Source of the DNA: Paraburkholderia atlantica
GTDB lineage: Bacteria; Pseudomonadota; Gammaproteobacteria; Burkholderiales; Burkholderiaceae
Reading direction: 5' to 3'
Length of the DNA stretch: 64,000 nt
NCBI RefSeq assembly: GCF_009362785.1
Contig: NZ_WHNQ01000001.1
Coordinates: 434,001 to 498,000, forward strand
Below the pieces are notes generated by a model. The model made no database searches. It had not been told where the DNA came from and was given only the letters and a program-made list of their open reading frames with translations. This document shows positions 17,991 through 26,818 of this stretch, one piece after another (position 1 is the first letter of the stretch; each line of letters starts with the position of its first letter). The translations under genes and the position numbers were made by a program.

Positions 17991-18590
17991 TCAGAATGGT
18001 CTCGCGGCAACGCGCCGCCAATGACGCTCGATCGCGCCATCCTCGGTCACCAGCTCCAGCTGCAACCAGACCTGTGACTCGCTGCTCTGCCCGAAGCCGC
18101 GCGCGCTCAGCAGATAAGCGCTGGCGTTGGGCCGACTCGCGAGACGCCAGCGCTCGATCAGGCATTGCGGCGCACGCGACGATCCCGGCCATTGAGGCAC
18201 AGGTGTGAGGGCGCCTGCGTCGAACGCAGTTTCAAGCCTCCATTGAGCCGGCTCGCCGGATGTGAGCGGCGGATTTGGCGCGTCGCCAGTTGCCGATAGC
18301 ACGTTGCGCTCGCACAAGCCGAGCGCCGAATCCGCCGCGTGGAAAGCCTGCAGATAGTCGCGCGCATTGGTCGCCGCGCGAGCGGCCGCGAGCGATGTTT
18401 CGAACCATATCGCGGAAGTGGCGAGCATCATGGCCGCGATCAACAGCACGATGGCTAGCACGACACCGCGTTGATGTGCGCGTCGGGCACCGTCCCGACA
18501 ACTTCGCCTAACCAGGTGTTTCGCTTTTGCGCCCACTCCGCCGCACATGTCGAACGTGCGGCAGCGTTTCGTTGCTGCGTCGCGGTCCAT
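17991..18590 (-). CDS. pilX: PilX-like minor pilin assembly protein
   Basis: A 199-residue protein. The N-terminal region has the PilX pattern QRGVVLAIVLLIAAMMLATSAIW, a hydrophobic helix without Glu at +5, followed by residues typical of PilX (LQAFHAADSALGLCER). The start is chosen at 18590 because it forms a TGATG overlap with the pilW stop; an internal ATG at 18548 is the alternative. In other species PilX helps prime pilus assembly with PilV, PilW and PilY1. Confidence 0.78.
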   Translation of the reverse strand: MDRDAATKRCRTFDMCGGVGAKAKHLVRRSCRDGARRAHQRGVVLAIVLLIAAMMLATSAIWFETSLAAARAATNARDYLQAFHAADSALGLCERNVLSATGDAPNPPLTSGEPAQWRLETAFDAGALTPVPQWPGSSRAPQCLIERWRLASRPNASAYLLSARGFGQSSESQVWLQLELVTEDGAIERHWRRVAARPF

Positions 18591-19396
18591 CACGACGACG
18601 CCCCAGCGCGATTGCGCAGCGCAACCCTGCGCGAAAATACCTGTCGAGGTCGCAAGTCTGTGCCGAGCGTACTCACGCCATCGCAATCGATGTACTTCGA
18701 GCGTCGTCCTTGCGGCGCGCCGCGCACGAGCACGCAGACATCTACGGCGACGACGTTCATCCATTGATCCGCCGCGACGGCCGACGCATTCACCGCATCG
18801 GCCGCACCGTCCAGCCAGTAGCGCAACCGCACACGCTCGACGCCCTCGACCAGCGGCTGCGCGGACCCCGCATTGCCGCTGCCGACGCAGTAGAGTTCCG
18901 GCTCGCCGGTCGAGCCGCTGATGTTGGCAAAGTACCGATTGACCACCGGCGCGCCCTGATCGCCAAGGACTGCGTCGCTGCTCTTGACTGCCTGGCCGAC
19001 ACAATCGGTGGCCTGCCCACTCGACGATGGCCATGTCGATACGAGGTCTGCGACGTAACGGATCGCGACGCCGTCGGAGCCGGTGCTCAACGTGGTGCAA
19101 GCCAGGCTGTCGTCGGCACCGGTCGGGCGACCGCCCGAGCAGCCGAACAGCGCAGGCGCCGCGTTATAGCCCACGACGTCGGCAGGGACGAAGCCCGCCA
19201 TCTGCAATTGCTGGCCGATCAGCATCAGCGCGGTCAAGCCGGCTTCGCGAATCCGGTTCGCGTTGCTCGCCTGCACGAATACGTTGCGCTGTGCCGTGTA
19301 AAGGGACACGGCGCCCGCGGTCACGATCAGCCCGAGCGCCATCGCGATCAGGAATTCGACCAGGGTGTGACCGCGTGGGCAATGTGGCCGCTTCAT
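18590..19396 (-). CDS. pilW: PilW-like minor pilin
   Basis: A 268-residue protein with the prepilin site PRG|HTLVEFLIAMALGLIV (Glu at +5, His instead of Phe at +1). PilW features follow (LMLIGQQLQMAGFVPADV). The large C-terminal domain contains several cysteines. It overlaps pilV by ATGA and pilX by TGATG, so the five genes are probably translated as a coupled unit. Part of the minor-pilin priming complex of type IV pili. Confidence 0.85.
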   Translation of the reverse strand: MKRPHCPRGHTLVEFLIAMALGLIVTAGAVSLYTAQRNVFVQASNANRIREAGLTALMLIGQQLQMAGFVPADVVGYNAAPALFGCSGGRPTGADDSLACTTLSTGSDGVAIRYVADLVSTWPSSSGQATDCVGQAVKSSDAVLGDQGAPVVNRYFANISGSTGEPELYCVGSGNAGSAQPLVEGVERVRLRYWLDGAADAVNASAVAADQWMNVVAVDVCVLVRGAPQGRRSKYIDCDGVSTLGTDLRPRQVFSRRVALRNRAGASS

Positions 19397-19842
19397 TTCG
19401 CGAACGCCAACGCGACACACGACGATCCGGCCGGTGCATCGACGTCGCCGCAAGGCTCCGCCGGCGGGCCGATCCCATCGCCCGCAGCGGGCCTGTCCCG
19501 CACGGACGCCCACGTCACGCGCGCCGCCGCGACCGCGCCGCTCCCGCCGATCGATGCGTCGCCGTGCGGCAGCAGAACGCTCGCCCATGCGTTCCATTGA
19601 TTGACTGCGGCATCGCCCGCGGAAGGCGTGCGCGTCGCTTCGGCGATCGAGTCGGCTATCCACGCGGCGCTCTCGCGCAGCGACATCGCGCGCGCTTCGC
19701 GTGCGGCCCACACCTGAGCCGCGATCAACCCCAGCGCGCTCACCGCGACCAACGCGACCGCCAGCATCACCTCGATCAACGAGCTGCCGCCACACGCCGA
19801 CGCACGCACACGCACACCGGTGTCGAATGTGTGCCGTCTCAT
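19393..19842 (-). CDS. pilV: PilV-like minor pilin
   Basis: A 149-residue prepilin-like protein with processing site CGG|SSLIEVMLAVALVAVSALGLIAAQ (Glu at +5) and the PilV-typical run of residues AREARAMSLRESAAWIAD. Start and stop each overlap neighbours in ATGA arrangement. Expected role is minor pilin of the type IV pilus assembly initiation complex. Confidence 0.85.
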   Translation of the reverse strand: MRRHTFDTGVRVRASACGGSSLIEVMLAVALVAVSALGLIAAQVWAAREARAMSLRESAAWIADSIAEATRTPSAGDAAVNQWNAWASVLLPHGDASIGGSGAVAAARVTWASVRDRPAAGDGIGPPAEPCGDVDAPAGSSCVALAFAK

Positions 19843-20399
19843 GACGCCGCTCCACACGCACCCTCCGTGATCCGCGCGCGACCTCCTGCCGCGACACTGA
19901 TGCAGCGCCGCCACGGGTTCCCCTGCACCGACTTCGATGGGCTCCGCGGGGCGATATCGAAACTTCGAAACGCGCCGATTAGTTGCCCTGCGGGCGGCGT
20001 GAACGTCATATCCGTCTGCACGCCGGTGATGCTCACCGCCGCGAGCGCCGGCTGCGCGCGCAACAACGACGGCTTGCCGCCGCGTTCGGCGAATACGGCC
20101 CAGCCGCACGCCCAGTCGGCGATGCCGTCGGCGCAAGCTTGGCCCGACGCGAGACAGACGCGCGCGGCGTCGACGCGACACACCGTGATGCGCGCGCCGC
20201 GCCGCAGCGCCTCGCTGCGCGCGTAGGCGAACGTGGACAGCAGCGCCTTCGAGCGCGCGTCGATCTGATCGCGCATATGCCATGCCGTGAACGACGGCAT
20301 CGCCATCACGGCCATCAGCATCACGAGCGCTATCACCGCCAGCGTTTCGACGAGCGTGAAACCGGCGCGCGATGGCCGGCGAGTTCCCTTGATTTCCAT
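19839..20399 (-). CDS. fimT: GspH/FimT-family pseudopilin
   Basis: A 186-residue pseudopilin with cleavage site RAG|FTLVETLAVIALVMLMAVMA (Glu at +5). It continues with the GspH/FimT pattern LLSTFAYARSEALRRGARITVCR. It is the first gene of the minor-pilin operon; the promoter must lie in the 219 bp between it and nrdR. Length is typical. It could equally be called fimU; the two are not separable by eye. Confidence 0.85.
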   Translation of the reverse strand: MEIKGTRRPSRAGFTLVETLAVIALVMLMAVMAMPSFTAWHMRDQIDARSKALLSTFAYARSEALRRGARITVCRVDAARVCLASGQACADGIADWACGWAVFAERGGKPSLLRAQPALAAVSITGVQTDMTFTPPAGQLIGAFRSFDIAPRSPSKSVQGNPWRRCISVAAGGRARITEGACGAAS

Positions 20400-20618
20400 C
20401 TGTATCCCTGAGCGAATCGAACGGATGCAGCCAATCTAGCGATTCGCGAGCGCGCCGACCATCGTCCGAATGGCCAGGTGGCATTCAGACGTCAGCGCGC
20501 GCAACAATGCACGTGACGATCCATCAAGGAGGCGGGAGAAGCGATGCGTGAAGAAAAGCGCGAAATGCGCGAGGCGATGGATGCGAATGACCGCAGCACA
20601 GGTGCGGCGTGCGTGCGC

Positions 20619-21101
20619 TCAGCGCTTGCGGGAAGGCTTGGGCGGGGAAGAGGCGCGGCGGAATTCCTCGATCACGTCCTCGAATTCGGAGACGTCTTCG
20701 AAGCGCCGGTACACGGAGGCGAAGCGGACATAGGCAATCGTGTCGAGCGCGCGCAACTCGTTCATCACGAGTTCGCCGAGGCGCTCGCTACGCACCTCGC
20801 GCTCGCCGCTACCGAGCAGCTGGTACTCGATGCGGGCGACCGCCGCTTCGATCGCGTCCACCGCAACCGGGCGCTTGCGCAGCGCCAGTTGCATGCTCGC
20901 GACGATCTTGCGGCGATCGAATTCCGTGCGCGTGCCGTCCTTCTTGACGACCGACGGCAACGCCAGTTCGACCCGCTCATACGTCGTGAAACGCTTGTCG
21001 CAGGCCGGGCAGCGGCGGCGCCGGCGAATCGTCGCGCCGTCTTCGGATACGCGCGAGTCGACGACCTGCGTATCGGCGTGGCGGCAGAAGGGGCAATGCA
21101 T
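20619..21101 (-). CDS. nrdR: Transcriptional repressor NrdR
   Basis: A 160-residue repressor of ribonucleotide reductase genes that senses ATP/dATP. The N-terminal zinc ribbon has CPFC at 3-6 and CPAC at 32-35; the ATP-cone domain follows ([16 protein letters not shown]). The C-terminus is Lys/Arg-rich. It starts 6 bp after the glyA stop and is therefore in a glyA-nrdR operon, a common betaproteobacterial arrangement. Confidence 0.96.
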   Translation of the reverse strand: MHCPFCRHADTQVVDSRVSEDGATIRRRRRCPACDKRFTTYERVELALPSVVKKDGTRTEFDRRKIVASMQLALRKRPVAVDAIEAAVARIEYQLLGSGEREVRSERLGELVMNELRALDTIAYVRFASVYRRFEDVSEFEDVIEEFRRASSPPKPSRKR

Positions 21102-21107
21102 GACGGC

Positions 21108-22355
21108 TTAGCCGTAAACCGGGAAGCGCTGGGTCAGCTCGGCGACTTGCGCGCGCACGCGCTCGATCGTCGCGGCGTCTTCCGGGTTGTCCAGCACGTC
21201 GGCGATCAGGTTGCCGACTTGCTCGGCTTCCTTCACGCCGAAGCCGCGCGTGGTCATCGCCGGCGAACCCAGACGGATGCCCGAGGTCACGAACGGCTTT
21301 TCCGGATCGTTCGGGATCGCGTTCTTGTTGACCGTGATGTGCGCCGCGCCGAGTGCCGCTTCCGCAGCCTTGCCGGTGATCTTCTTCGCACGCAGGTCGA
21401 CCAGCATCACGTGGCTTTCCGTGCGGCCCGACACGATGCGCAGACCGCGCTTGACCAGCGTTTCAGCGAGCACGCGCGCGTTCTCGACGACCTGCTGCTG
21501 ATACGCCTTGAATTCCGGCGACAACGCTTCCTTGAACGCGACGGCCTTCGCGGCGATCACGTGCATCAGCGGACCGCCCTGGATGCCCGGGAAAATCGCC
21601 GAGTTGATCGGCTTCTCGTACTCGGCCTTCATCAGGATCACGCCGCCGCGCGGGCCGCGCAGGCTCTTGTGCGTGGTGGTGGTGACGAAGTCGGCGTGCG
21701 GCACCGGGTTCGGATAAACGCCCGCGGCGACGAGACCCGCGTAGTGCGCCATGTCGACCATGAAGTAGGCGCCAACCGACTTCGCGATCTTCGACAGGCG
21801 TTCGAAGTCGATGCGCAGCGCAAACGCGGATGCGCCCGCCACGATCAGCTTCGGCTTGTGTTCTTGCGCGAGCTTTTCAGCCGCGTCGTAGTCGATGTCT
21901 TCGGCTTCGTTCAGACCGTAGCTGACCACGTTGAACCACTTGCCCGACATGTTGACCGGCGAGCCGTGCGTGAGGTGGCCGCCGTGCGCGAGGCTCATGC
22001 CCATGATCGTGTCGCCCGGCTTGAGCATCGCGAAGAACACGCCCTGGTTCGCCTGCGAGCCCGAGTTCGGCTGCACGTTCGCGGCTTCGGCGCCGAACAG
22101 CTGCTTCACGCGGTCGATCGCCAGCTGCTCGGCGACGTCGACGTATTCGCAGCCGCCGTAATAGCGCTTGCCCGGATAACCTTCGGCGTACTTGTTCGTG
22201 AGTTGCGAGCCTTGCGCGGCCATCACGGCCGGGCTCGTGTAGTTTTCCGACGCGATCAGTTCGATGTGCTCTTCCTGACGGCGGTTTTCCTGCTCGATAA
22301 CCTTCCAGAGTTCAGGGTCGACGTTGGCGATGGTGCTTTGGGCTCTGTCAAACAT
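21108..22355 (-). CDS. glyA: Serine hydroxymethyltransferase
   Basis: A 415-residue PLP enzyme interconverting serine + THF and glycine + 5,10-methylene-THF, the main source of one-carbon units. The PLP Schiff-base lysine is Lys230 in [27 protein letters not shown] and GSPVNMSGK are also diagnostic. Length is standard. It leads the glyA-nrdR operon. The 5' leader is within a 550-bp noncoding region where I see no recognisable riboswitch. Confidence 0.97.
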   Translation of the reverse strand: MFDRAQSTIANVDPELWKVIEQENRRQEEHIELIASENYTSPAVMAAQGSQLTNKYAEGYPGKRYYGGCEYVDVAEQLAIDRVKQLFGAEAANVQPNSGSQANQGVFFAMLKPGDTIMGMSLAHGGHLTHGSPVNMSGKWFNVVSYGLNEAEDIDYDAAEKLAQEHKPKLIVAGASAFALRIDFERLSKIAKSVGAYFMVDMAHYAGLVAAGVYPNPVPHADFVTTTTHKSLRGPRGGVILMKAEYEKPINSAIFPGIQGGPLMHVIAAKAVAFKEALSPEFKAYQQQVVENARVLAETLVKRGLRIVSGRTESHVMLVDLRAKKITGKAAEAALGAAHITVNKNAIPNDPEKPFVTSGIRLGSPAMTTRGFGVKEAEQVGNLIADVLDNPEDAATIERVRAQVAELTQRFPVYG

Positions 22356-22907
22356 ACGGGTTCCGTTGAGTGTTTTCAGGTTGACCGGATCGTGCGCCGA
22401 ATCCTGCGTAGAGGGTACACAGCGGGGTACGCAGCGCTGTGGGCGGCGAGGCTTGCCCTGACGTGGCGAGTGGAGAGTCGCCGCACACGCGAGGCACGCC
22501 AGCCACCGTCAGCGCAGATTAATGCGCGCGGTTCACGGCTGCCCAGGCGAACGGCAAAACGGCACCCTGCGCTTCACGGTGGGTTGTTCCACCTTGAACC
22601 CGATTGGTTGAATCGGCTGAGTCGGACGACTCGGTTCTATCGCCAGTCACGCAGGGTCGAGCGCGTTAGTGTATTGGAAGAGGCCCGAATAGGCAACCGA
22701 CTTCCGGGCGCTCCGACGCCCGCTGGCGGGGCCTGCCGGCGGTCCGGTGACCCCGCGGCGCAACCATCCGACGAAAGCGCGCCGGCCGCGCCGCGCACCC
22801 GTTGCGCGCCGCTGCGGCAGACCCCGATCCGGCTCGTGCATCCTTGCCGCAGCGCGGCATTGGAAGTAGGCTTGGGGCCTTTGTCTCTTACCGACCAGGG
22901 AACTGCA
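22356..22907. other. Noncoding region between glyA and SDR gene
   Basis: A 552-bp divergent region. Open frames cross it but have shadow-like composition (Arg/Pro/Ser-rich, no motif). I see no tandem glycine-aptamer pattern, no repeat family and no RNA gene. Confidence 0.5.
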
Positions 22908-23654
22908 ATGATCGTGTTTGTCACAGGAGCGTCGGCCGGCTTCGGCGCTGCCATCGCCCGCTCGTTCGTCAAGGGCGGCCATCGTGTCGTCGCCACTGCT
23001 CGCCGCAAGGACCGCCTTCAGGCACTCGCCGACGAACTCGGCGACGCGCTGCTGCCGTACGAACTCGACGTGCGCGACCGCGCCGCCGTCGATGCAGTGC
23101 CGGCCTCGTTGCCGGCCGACTTCGCCGCGATCGACGTGCTCGTCAACAACGCCGGCCTCGCGCTCGGCACCGAGCCGGCGCACAAGGCAAGCCTCGACGA
23201 ATGGAACACCATGATCGAGACCAATTGCACGGGTCTCGTGCAGGTCACGCATGCGCTGCTGCCCGGCATGGTCGAGCGCAATCGCGGACATATCTTCAAT
23301 CTGGGTTCGGTGGCCGGCCGCTGGCCGTACGCGGGCGGTAACGTGTACGGCGCGACCAAGGCGTTCGTGCGCCAGTTCAGCCTGAACCTGCGCGCCGACC
23401 TCGCCGGTACCGCGCTGCGCGTGACCGACATCGAGCCGGGTCTGTGCGGCGGCACCGAGTTCTCGAACGTGCGCTATCGCGGCGATGACGACAAGGCCGC
23501 CAAGGTCTACGAAAACGTGCAACCGCTGACGGCCGAAGACATTGCCGATTCCATCTATTGGATCGCCACGCGCCCGGCCCATGTCAACATCAACACGATC
23601 GAGCTGATGCCGGTCGCGCAGTCGTTCGCCGGTCTGTCCGTGCATCGCGGCTGA
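22908..23654 (+). CDS. ydfG: SDR oxidoreductase (YdfG-like 3-hydroxy acid dehydrogenase)
   Basis: A 248-residue classical short-chain dehydrogenase. The cofactor motif is TGASAGFGAAIARSF (~6-20), with NNAG around 80, catalytic Ser in GSVAGRWPYAGGNVYGATKAF and the YxxxK pair in YGATK. The C-terminal half (DIEPGLCGGTEFSNVRYRGD) is typical of YdfG-type NADP-dependent serine/allo-threonine (3-hydroxy acid) dehydrogenases. The start at 22908 follows AGGGAA. It is monocistronic. Confidence 0.88.
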   Translation: MIVFVTGASAGFGAAIARSFVKGGHRVVATARRKDRLQALADELGDALLPYELDVRDRAAVDAVPASLPADFAAIDVLVNNAGLALGTEPAHKASLDEWNTMIETNCTGLVQVTHALLPGMVERNRGHIFNLGSVAGRWPYAGGNVYGATKAFVRQFSLNLRADLAGTALRVTDIEPGLCGGTEFSNVRYRGDDDKAAKVYENVQPLTAEDIADSIYWIATRPAHVNINTIELMPVAQSFAGLSVHRG

Positions 23655-23850
23655 GTTTGAAGGCGGCCGGCGACGGCCACTGCTACCATTGGTCGCGCCG
23701 CCGCCCACCACCATGCCGGCTTTTTCTCGCGGCGCGCCGATAACCCGCTCCCCCGGTCCCGGCGCGGCCGACAAAGCCGGCCTTCATCGCCGCCGACACC
23801 CGCCCCACGCAACTCACACTTCGAAACAGACCCCGAAGTTTGCGTTCCGG

Positions 23851-23856
23851 TAGAAT
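23851..23856 (+). promoter_or_regulatory. Candidate -10 box of ybgC, 7 bp before the ATG
   Basis: TAGAAT at 23851-23856 with seven bases to ATG 23864. This spacing would put the transcription start on or next to the start codon. There is no clear -35 and no ribosome-binding site. Confidence 0.4.
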
Positions 23857-23863
23857 GCGCCGC

Positions 23864-24319
23864 ATGAATATGTCGACCAGCCAGCCAGGCACGGAAATCG
23901 GCTATACGTGGTCCATCCGCGTGTATTACGAAGATACCGACGCCGGCGGCATCGTGTTTTACGCCAATTACCTGAAGTTTTTCGAACGGGCTCGCACCGA
24001 ATGGCTACGCGCGTGCGGCGTCGACCAGCATCGGCTTGCGGAAGAAAACGACGCGATTTTCATCGTGCGCAGTACCGCGGTCGATTACCGGGCTCCGGCC
24101 CGGCTCGACGATCTCGTGAAAATTATCAGCCGGATCGAGCGTCTTGGCCGAGCTTCGGTAGACTTCGTGCAGGAAGCCTGGCGCGAAGGCACGTTGCTTG
24201 CTACCGGGTCGGTCCGGGTTGGCTGTGTGGACCGCGCGACGCTGCGGCCAGCCGCGATCCCGCCTTCGGTTCTCGCCGCGCTGCGGCAGGGACCCGGCGT
24301 CGGCGACAGCGCGGACTGA
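23864..24319 (+). CDS. ybgC: Tol-Pal-associated acyl-CoA thioesterase YbgC
   Basis: A 151-residue hotdog-fold thioesterase. VYYEDTDAGGIVFYANYLKFFERARTEWLR holds the conserved Asp-Tyr-His-equivalent active-site region (DTDAGGIVFYANY). YbgC hydrolyses acyl-CoA/ACP thioesters and is cotranscribed with tol genes in most proteobacteria; it is linked to phospholipid metabolism. Two in-frame ATGs (23864 and 23870) are possible starts. It is followed by a 187-bp gap before tolQ. Confidence 0.93.
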   Translation: MNMSTSQPGTEIGYTWSIRVYYEDTDAGGIVFYANYLKFFERARTEWLRACGVDQHRLAEENDAIFIVRSTAVDYRAPARLDDLVKIISRIERLGRASVDFVQEAWREGTLLATGSVRVGCVDRATLRPAAIPPSVLAALRQGPGVGDSAD

Positions 24320-24506
24320 ACAACGGCGGCATGTCAACGGACGATACCTGAGCCTCGTTGTTACGAGGCCAGTGAACTCATACCGGTCAGGTAGCACAAA
24401 GCATGGTTCGGCTTCGATATCGCCGATGCTTCCGTTTTGTCCACGGCAAGCTTGAAGCGGCTTTGCAGCCGGACGCCCCCTTCCCGGGACGTTAAAACGA
24501 ACCTTT

Positions 24507-25184
24507 ATGAACACTACACAAGATCTGTCGATCGTTTCACTCGTACTCAACGCGAGCCTGCTGGCCCAGGCCGTCATGGCTCTGCTGCTGTTGCTGTCGC
24601 TACTCTCCTGGACTTTCATCTTCCGCAAGTGGTTTGCGATTCGCCGGGCGCGCGCGCAAACTGAACGCTTCGAGCGCGATTTCTGGTCGGGCGGCGACCT
24701 GCAGGCGCTGTATCAGAGCGCCGCGAACAACCGCCACACGATCGGCGCGCTGGAGCGGATTTTCGAGTCCGGCATGCGTGAATTCCTGAAAGGCAAAGAG
24801 AAACGCCTGAACGATCCCGGCGCGATTCTCGACGGCGCCCGGCGCGCGATGCGCGCGGCATTCCAGCGTGAAATGGACGTGCTCGAAGCGAACCTCGCGT
24901 TTCTCGCGTCGGTCGGTTCGGTCAGCCCGTATATCGGTCTGTTCGGCACGGTGTGGGGGATCATGAATGCGTTCCGTGGCCTCGCCAACGTGCAGCAGGC
25001 CACCCTCGCGAACGTCGCTCCGGGCATCGCCGAGGCGCTGACCGCCACCGCGATCGGCCTGTTCGCCGCGATTCCGGCCGTGGTCGCCTACAACCGCTAC
25101 GCGCACGACATCGATCGTCTGGCGATCCGCTTCGAAACCTTCATCGAAGAGTTCTCGAACATCCTGCAGCGCCAGGCACACTAA
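24507..25184 (+). CDS. tolQ: TolQ, inner-membrane channel component of Tol-Pal
   Basis: A 225-residue MotA/TolQ/ExbB-family protein with three membrane segments (~18-40, ~128-150, ~165-190). The conserved GLFGTVWGIMNAF and ALTATAIGLFAAIPAVVAYN segments line the proton path. With TolR it uses proton motive force to energise TolA during outer-membrane constriction at division. It is immediately followed by tolR with AAGGAGG in the 10-bp gap. Confidence 0.96.
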   Translation: MNTTQDLSIVSLVLNASLLAQAVMALLLLLSLLSWTFIFRKWFAIRRARAQTERFERDFWSGGDLQALYQSAANNRHTIGALERIFESGMREFLKGKEKRLNDPGAILDGARRAMRAAFQREMDVLEANLAFLASVGSVSPYIGLFGTVWGIMNAFRGLANVQQATLANVAPGIAEALTATAIGLFAAIPAVVAYNRYAHDIDRLAIRFETFIEEFSNILQRQAH

Positions 25185-25194
25185 GGAGGCCCCG

Positions 25195-25641
25195 ATGGCA
25201 GGCTCCCGCTCCTCCAGCATGCGCGGCTCGCGCTCGCGTCGCGCGATGGCCGACATCAACGTCGTGCCGTACATCGACGTGATGCTCGTGCTGCTCGTGA
25301 TCTTCATGGTCACGGCGCCGCTCGTCGCACCGTCGATCGTCAATCTGCCGACCGTCGGCGGCGCCGCCCCGCAGCAGCAGACGCCGCCCGTGATCGTCAA
25401 TATCCGCGCTGACGGCAACATGAGCGTCAAGTACAAGGACGACTCCGGCACGCAGCAGCAGGAAGACATGACGAAAGCTGGCCTCAAAGGTTTCATCGCC
25501 GATCGGGCACAATCGCACCCGGATCAGCCCGTCGTGATCGCCGCCGACAAAACCGTGAAGTACGAAGTCGTGATGAATGTGATGTCCGAGTTGAAGGCTC
25601 AGGGCGTCAAGCGCGTTGGATTGCTTGTCAAATCGCAATGA
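25195..25641 (+). CDS. tolR: TolR
   Basis: A 148-residue ExbD/TolR-family protein. A short cytoplasmic N-terminus (ADINVVPYIDVMLVLLVIFM) carries the conserved Asp in the single membrane helix that takes part in proton translocation. A periplasmic domain follows. Strong ribosome-binding site AAGGAGG upstream. The stop overlaps the tolA ATG (ATGA), indicating coupled translation. Confidence 0.95.
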   Translation: MAGSRSSSMRGSRSRRAMADINVVPYIDVMLVLLVIFMVTAPLVAPSIVNLPTVGGAAPQQQTPPVIVNIRADGNMSVKYKDDSGTQQQEDMTKAGLKGFIADRAQSHPDQPVVIAADKTVKYEVVMNVMSELKAQGVKRVGLLVKSQ

Positions 25642-26681
25642 TCCGCAAGAACACCGAATATCCGCTTCAGCCACCGCGTGAACGCGGCACCGGGCGAGCT
25701 TTTCTGTTCGCGCTGGTGATGCATGCGCTGCTCGGATTCTTTCTTTATCACGGCATCCAGTGGCAAAACAGCACGCCCGAGGGCGAGCAGGCGGAACTAT
25801 GGACCGAGGTGCCGGACTCGGCGATCCCGCATCCCGTCGTCACGCCGCCGCCCGCGCCGGTCGCCCCTGCCCCGCCCGTGCGCGACGAGCAGGCCGACAT
25901 CGCGCTGCAGGAAAAGAAGCGTCAGCAGCAGGAAGCGGCTCGCGCCGCGCAACTGGCCGAGCAACAGCGCCAGCAGAAGCTGAAAGAGCAGCAGGAAGCG
26001 GAAGCGAAGCGTCAGCAGCAACTGGCGGCCGAACAGGCGGCCCAGCTCGCGGCGCAGAAGGCCGCGAAGCTCAAGCAGCAACAGGCGCAGCAGCAACAAC
26101 AGCAACAGCAGCAGGCCGAGAAGCTCAAGCAACAGCAACTCGCCGAGCAGCAAAAGCAGCAGCAACTGAAAGAACAGCAGGAGCAGCAGCAAAAACAGGC
26201 ACAGGCGGAAGCGCAAAAGAAGGCTGATGCCGAGAAAGCGGCGAAGGCGAAGGCGCAAGCCGAAGCGGCCGCGCAGGCGAAGAAGCAGCTCGACAACGAA
26301 CGTCGCGCGCGGCTCGCGCAGATGCAGGGTCTTGCTGGCGGCGTGGGCGGCAGCAGTTCGAGCAGCAACGGACTGGGCAAGAGCGGAACGGGTAGCGGCT
26401 CCGGAGGCACGGCCGCGTCGCCGGGCTACGCGGACAAGGTGCGACGGCTGGTGCTTCAGCATGTGAACTGGGGCGGCGAAACGGAAGGTCTCGAAACCGT
26501 GATCGCCGTGCGGTGTTCGCCGGACGGCAATCAGCTGAGCGCAAACATTACCCACAGCAGCGGCAACGCCGCGTGGGACGCCGCCGCGTTGCGAGCGGTG
26601 AAAGCCTCCGATCCGATGCCGCGGGACGTGAATGGCAAGACGCCTGACTACTTCACTATCACGCTGCGTCCGGCAGCTTGA
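25638..26681 (+). CDS. tolA: TolA, periplasm-spanning protein with poly-Q coiled coil
   Basis: A 347-residue protein. One N-terminal membrane helix (AFLFALVMHALLGFFLYHG, ~20-40) is followed by a Pro-rich stretch. A long Lys/Gln/Ala-rich helical domain with runs of up to nine glutamines (~150-158) reaches to ~235. After a Gly/Ser linker comes the C-terminal TolA/TonB-like domain (YADKVRRLVLQHVNW to the end) that binds Pal/TolB. The repeat-rich domain II is the least conserved part and likely varies in length between strains. Confidence 0.94.
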   Translation: MIRKNTEYPLQPPRERGTGRAFLFALVMHALLGFFLYHGIQWQNSTPEGEQAELWTEVPDSAIPHPVVTPPPAPVAPAPPVRDEQADIALQEKKRQQQEAARAAQLAEQQRQQKLKEQQEAEAKRQQQLAAEQAAQLAAQKAAKLKQQQAQQQQQQQQQAEKLKQQQLAEQQKQQQLKEQQEQQQKQAQAEAQKKADAEKAAKAKAQAEAAAQAKKQLDNERRARLAQMQGLAGGVGGSSSSSNGLGKSGTGSGSGGTAASPGYADKVRRLVLQHVNWGGETEGLETVIAVRCSPDGNQLSANITHSSGNAAWDAAALRAVKASDPMPRDVNGKTPDYFTITLRPAA

Positions 26682-26818
26682 TGTGCAGGCTGACAGCCGA
26701 CTGACATCCAACGCCGTGCCCCACCAGGCCGGCGTTGCGCGGGAACGAAATAGCCGTTTACCGGTCTGTCTGCTGTCTTCGAGTATTAAGTAAAACCGTT
26801 TTGAGGAACCCATACAGC

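Noticed and set aside
22356..22907. Possible glycine riboswitch in the glyA leader
   Set aside because: No recognisable tandem aptamer or expression platform could be found by eye; glycine riboswitches in this group normally precede gcvT.
20544..23654. A 1036-codon open frame on the plus strand across nrdR, glyA and the SDR gene
   Set aside because: It is a high-GC shadow frame antisense to nrdR/glyA; only the part from 22908 (the SDR gene) has protein-like content.
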